From: Candidatus Acetothermia bacterium
GTDB lineage: Bacteria; Bipolaricaulota; Bipolaricaulia; UBA7950; UBA9294
Direction of reading: 5' to 3'
Length of the DNA stretch: 5,945 bases
Assembly (NCBI GenBank): GCA_003650505.1
Contig: QMQL01000057.1
Coordinates: forward strand, 1-5,945
Under the pieces are notes generated by a model. It made no database searches. It saw only the letters and a program-made list of their open reading frames with translations, and was not told the DNA's origin. Positions 4,130-5,945 of this stretch are shown one piece after another; positions within the stretch are counted from its first letter, which is position 1, and every line of letters begins with the position of its first letter. Both the position numbers and the translations under genes were made by a program.

Positions 4130-5945
4130 GTGATAAGACGACTGATAGTCCTGTTTCTCTTTCTGTCCTTCTTATTCACTCTGTGCGGAAATGCCCTCGA
4201 TCGCGACGGACTAGCCCGACTCGATCCCGTCCTCCGCGCCGGGCTTATGAACGATGACGGGGATGCCTCGACTCAGAACGCATTCTATCCCCTGTTCGAT
4301 CCAGACCGTTTCCAGATTACCTTCTCCCCGCTCACGGGAGAGCCGAAGATCGGGGTATTGGTGAAGACGAAGGGGGAGGTCTACGGGATGAGCTACAAAG
4401 GGATACCGGTACGCGGTAAAGCGGGCCGGATCCTGAGCCTTGCGGTCAGCTTGGCCGAGCTCTATCGGCTCGCTGAGGAGGATGATGTGATCTACATCGA
4501 ACCGGCGTGGAGAACGTCCCCGAAGCTCGACTACAGCGTCCCCGCGATCGGGGTGGACAGCGTGCACGGAGCGGATCCGCCGATCCTCGGGGATGGGGCG
4601 ATCGTCGGGCTCGTCGACACCGGGATCGATTACACGCACCTCGATTTCCGCTACGACAGCGATGGGGACGGGTTCGAGGAATCATCGCGGATCCTTGCGA
4701 TCTGGGACCAGACATGGGGGCTCCTCGGCGCGACCTACAACAAGAACGATATCGAGGAGGACCTCGCCCTCGGTTACGGACCGGATGCGGGGACGGTCCG
4801 CGAATCCGACACCGACGGCCATGGGACGCATGTGGCGAGCATCGCCGCCGGGGATGGGTCTTCATCGTCATACGGATTCGTCGGCGTTGCGCCGGGGGCG
4901 GATATCATCGTGGTGAAGACCACGTTCTACACCTCGGACATCCTCGCGGGGGTGGAGTACATCTTCGATCGGGCAGCCGCCCTCGGCCGGCCGGCCGTTG
5001 TCAACCTCAGCCTCGGCGGCCACGACGGACCGCACGATGGGACGAGCCTGTTCGAGGAGGGGCTCGACCGACTCGCCGCCGAACCGGGCCGGGCGATAGT
5101 CGTGTCGGCGGGGAACGAGGGGGACGACGAAATCCACGCCTCCGCCACCCTCAGCGGAGGGGCGTCCGCGTTCGAGGTCATTCCGGACGATTGGGAGGTC
5201 GAGCTGAACGTCTGGTACCCCGGGTCCTCCCGATTCACGATGACGGTCGTCTCCCCGTCCAACATACATACAGCAGCCCCGACCGGAATCGATACCGGCG
5301 CGGTCCTCACCGCCGACGGGATCGTATACATCGACAACGCATCCGCCGGGCCCAACCCGAACAACGGGGACAACGAGGCGTTCATTCGATTGAGCAACGT
5401 GGCTCATGGCGACCGCTGGAGGGTCGTCATCAGCGATACCGACGGCGGCGGGAGGTTCGATGCCTGGATATCGGCCGGGTCGGCGTCGCTCTACGGCGGG
5501 GATTCCTCCTCCACGATCGACGAGCCGGGGAACGCCCAGCGAGTGATCACCGTCGGCGCGTTCACCACGAAGTCCTCTTGGCCGTCGCAGGCCGGAGAAC
5601 AGGACTTCTCCTCCGACTATCCCATCGGGGAGATCGCCTACTTCTCGAGCCGCGGGCCGACGCGCGACGGGAGGACGAAGCCTGATGTCACCGCGCCGGG
5701 GGCGTGGATCTGCGCCGCCCGCTCGACGGATGCGGTCGCCTACGCATACCTCGCCCACCCGGACGGACAGCACATGATGGAGGTTGGAACGAGCATGGCC
5801 GCCCCGCACGTCGCCGGCGCGATCGCCCTCCTCTTCTCCATCGACCCCGATCTGAGTTTCACGGAGATCCGGGGGATCCTGACCTCGACCGCGCGGGCGG
5901 GCCACTTCACCGGGGCGATACCGAACGATCTTTGGGGGTGGGGGA
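4130..5945 (+). CDS. Secreted subtilisin-like serine protease (S8 family), 3' end outside window
   Basis: Endopeptidase of the subtilase family, exported and probably acting outside the cytoplasmic membrane. The window holds 605 codons. A signal peptide is clear: MIRR, then a hydrophobic run to about residue 19, with likely cleavage after GNA (23). Residues 24 to about 150 form a prodomain-like segment with the DVIYIEPA strand typical before the mature subtilase core. The catalytic residues are all present: D163 (GLVDTGID), H231 (DGHGTHVA), oxyanion N329 (VSAGNEG) and S555 (GTSMAAPHVAG). DSDGDGFEE (176-184) resembles a calcium-binding loop. N329 to S555 is 226 residues against 66 in subtilisin BPN', because an extra segment of about 140 residues precedes FSSRGP (505-510); its position recalls the jelly-roll insert of CspB-like subtilases. 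The window stops at WGWG, about where the catalytic domain ends, so accessory C-terminal domains or an anchor may follow. The GTG at 4130 has its own promoter and is divergent from the leuS operon. Confidence 0.95.
   Translation, partial: MIRRLIVLFLFLSFLFTLCGNALDRDGLARLDPVLRAGLMNDDGDASTQNAFYPLFDPDRFQITFSPLTGEPKIGVLVKTKGEVYGMSYKGIPVRGKAGRILSLAVSLAELYRLAEEDDVIYIEPAWRTSPKLDYSVPAIGVDSVHGADPPILGDGAIVGLVDTGIDYTHLDFRYDSDGDGFEESSRILAIWDQTWGLLGATYNKNDIEEDLALGYGPDAGTVRESDTDGHGTHVASIAAGDGSSSSYGFVGVAPGADIIVVKTTFYTSDILAGVEYIFDRAAALGRPAVVNLSLGGHDGPHDGTSLFEEGLDRLAAEPGRAIVVSAGNEGDDEIHASATLSGGASAFEVIPDDWEVELNVWYPGSSRFTMTVVSPSNIHTAAPTGIDTGAVLTADGIVYIDNASAGPNPNNGDNEAFIRLSNVAHGDRWRVVISDTDGGGRFDAWISAGSASLYGGDSSSTIDEPGNAQRVITVGAFTTKSSWPSQAGEQDFSSDYPIGEIAYFSSRGPTRDGRTKPDVTAPGAWICAARSTDAVAYAYLAHPDGQHMMEVGTSMAAPHVAGAIALLFSIDPDLSFTEIRGILTSTARAGHFTGAIPNDLWGWG

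Noticed and set aside
4172..4192. Possible lipobox cysteine in the protease signal peptide (FTLCGN)
   Set aside because: The residue before Cys is Leu, whereas lipoprotein signal sites need Gly, Ala or Ser there; ordinary signal peptidase I cleavage after GNA is more likely.
4507..5685. Plus-strand open frame of 392 codons in another frame of the protease
   Set aside because: Its translation is almost entirely Arg/Gly/Pro/His repeats of low complexity, typical of a shifted frame in a GC-rich gene, while the overlapping protease frame has an intact catalytic tetrad.
4868..5905. Minus-strand open frame of 345 codons opposite the protease
   Set aside because: Antisense to conserved subtilase motifs; Arg/Gly/Asp-rich, no known domain and no convincing start signals.
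1..5945. CRISPR array, insertion sequence, tRNA or rho-independent terminator
   Set aside because: I saw no regularly spaced direct repeats, transposase motifs, tRNA cloverleaf or GC stem followed by a T-run on either strand.

Overview
The window comes from a GC-rich bacterium (about 60% G+C by eye). It is densely coded and holds four protein genes and one intergenic control region. The leucyl-tRNA synthetase is of the bacterial type: same layout as E. coli LeuRS, with the CP1 editing domain after the N-terminal zinc ribbon. I cannot name the species. A deep-branching, poorly cultured bacterial lineage such as Bipolaricaulota/Acetothermia would fit the style of the proteins, but that is only a guess.

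Minus strand, reading from about 4029 down to 1, is a three-gene operon: a 92-residue basic protein of unknown function (3669-3947), an alpha-D-phosphohexomutase of the phosphoglucomutase/phosphomannomutase family (2222-3691), and leuS (1-2219, cut off by the window edge just after the KMSKS loop). The first two genes overlap by 23 bases. The second and third are separated by 2 bases. Each start has a recognisable Shine-Dalgarno sequence, so co-transcription and translational coupling are likely. One sigma-70-type promoter (4036-4065) is visible for the whole set.

Plus strand, from about 4110 to the end, is a secreted subtilisin-like (S8) serine protease with signal peptide, prodomain and complete catalytic tetrad. 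The window ends at about the end of its catalytic domain. Its promoter (4075-4103, extended -10) stands back-to-back with the operon promoter, the two -35 boxes being 9 bases apart.

The operon joins translation (LeuRS) with sugar-phosphate interconversion, a pairing with no obvious pathway logic. The divergent protease is a separate unit that probably works outside the cytoplasm. I see no mobile element, CRISPR array, RNA gene, terminator or defence system. The most interesting points are a roughly 110-residue extra segment in LeuRS between the editing domain and the catalytic core, the unidentified basic protein heading the operon, and a large extra domain in the protease between its Asn and Ser catalytic residues. 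The only non-coding stretch is the 182-base divergent promoter region (3948-4129).
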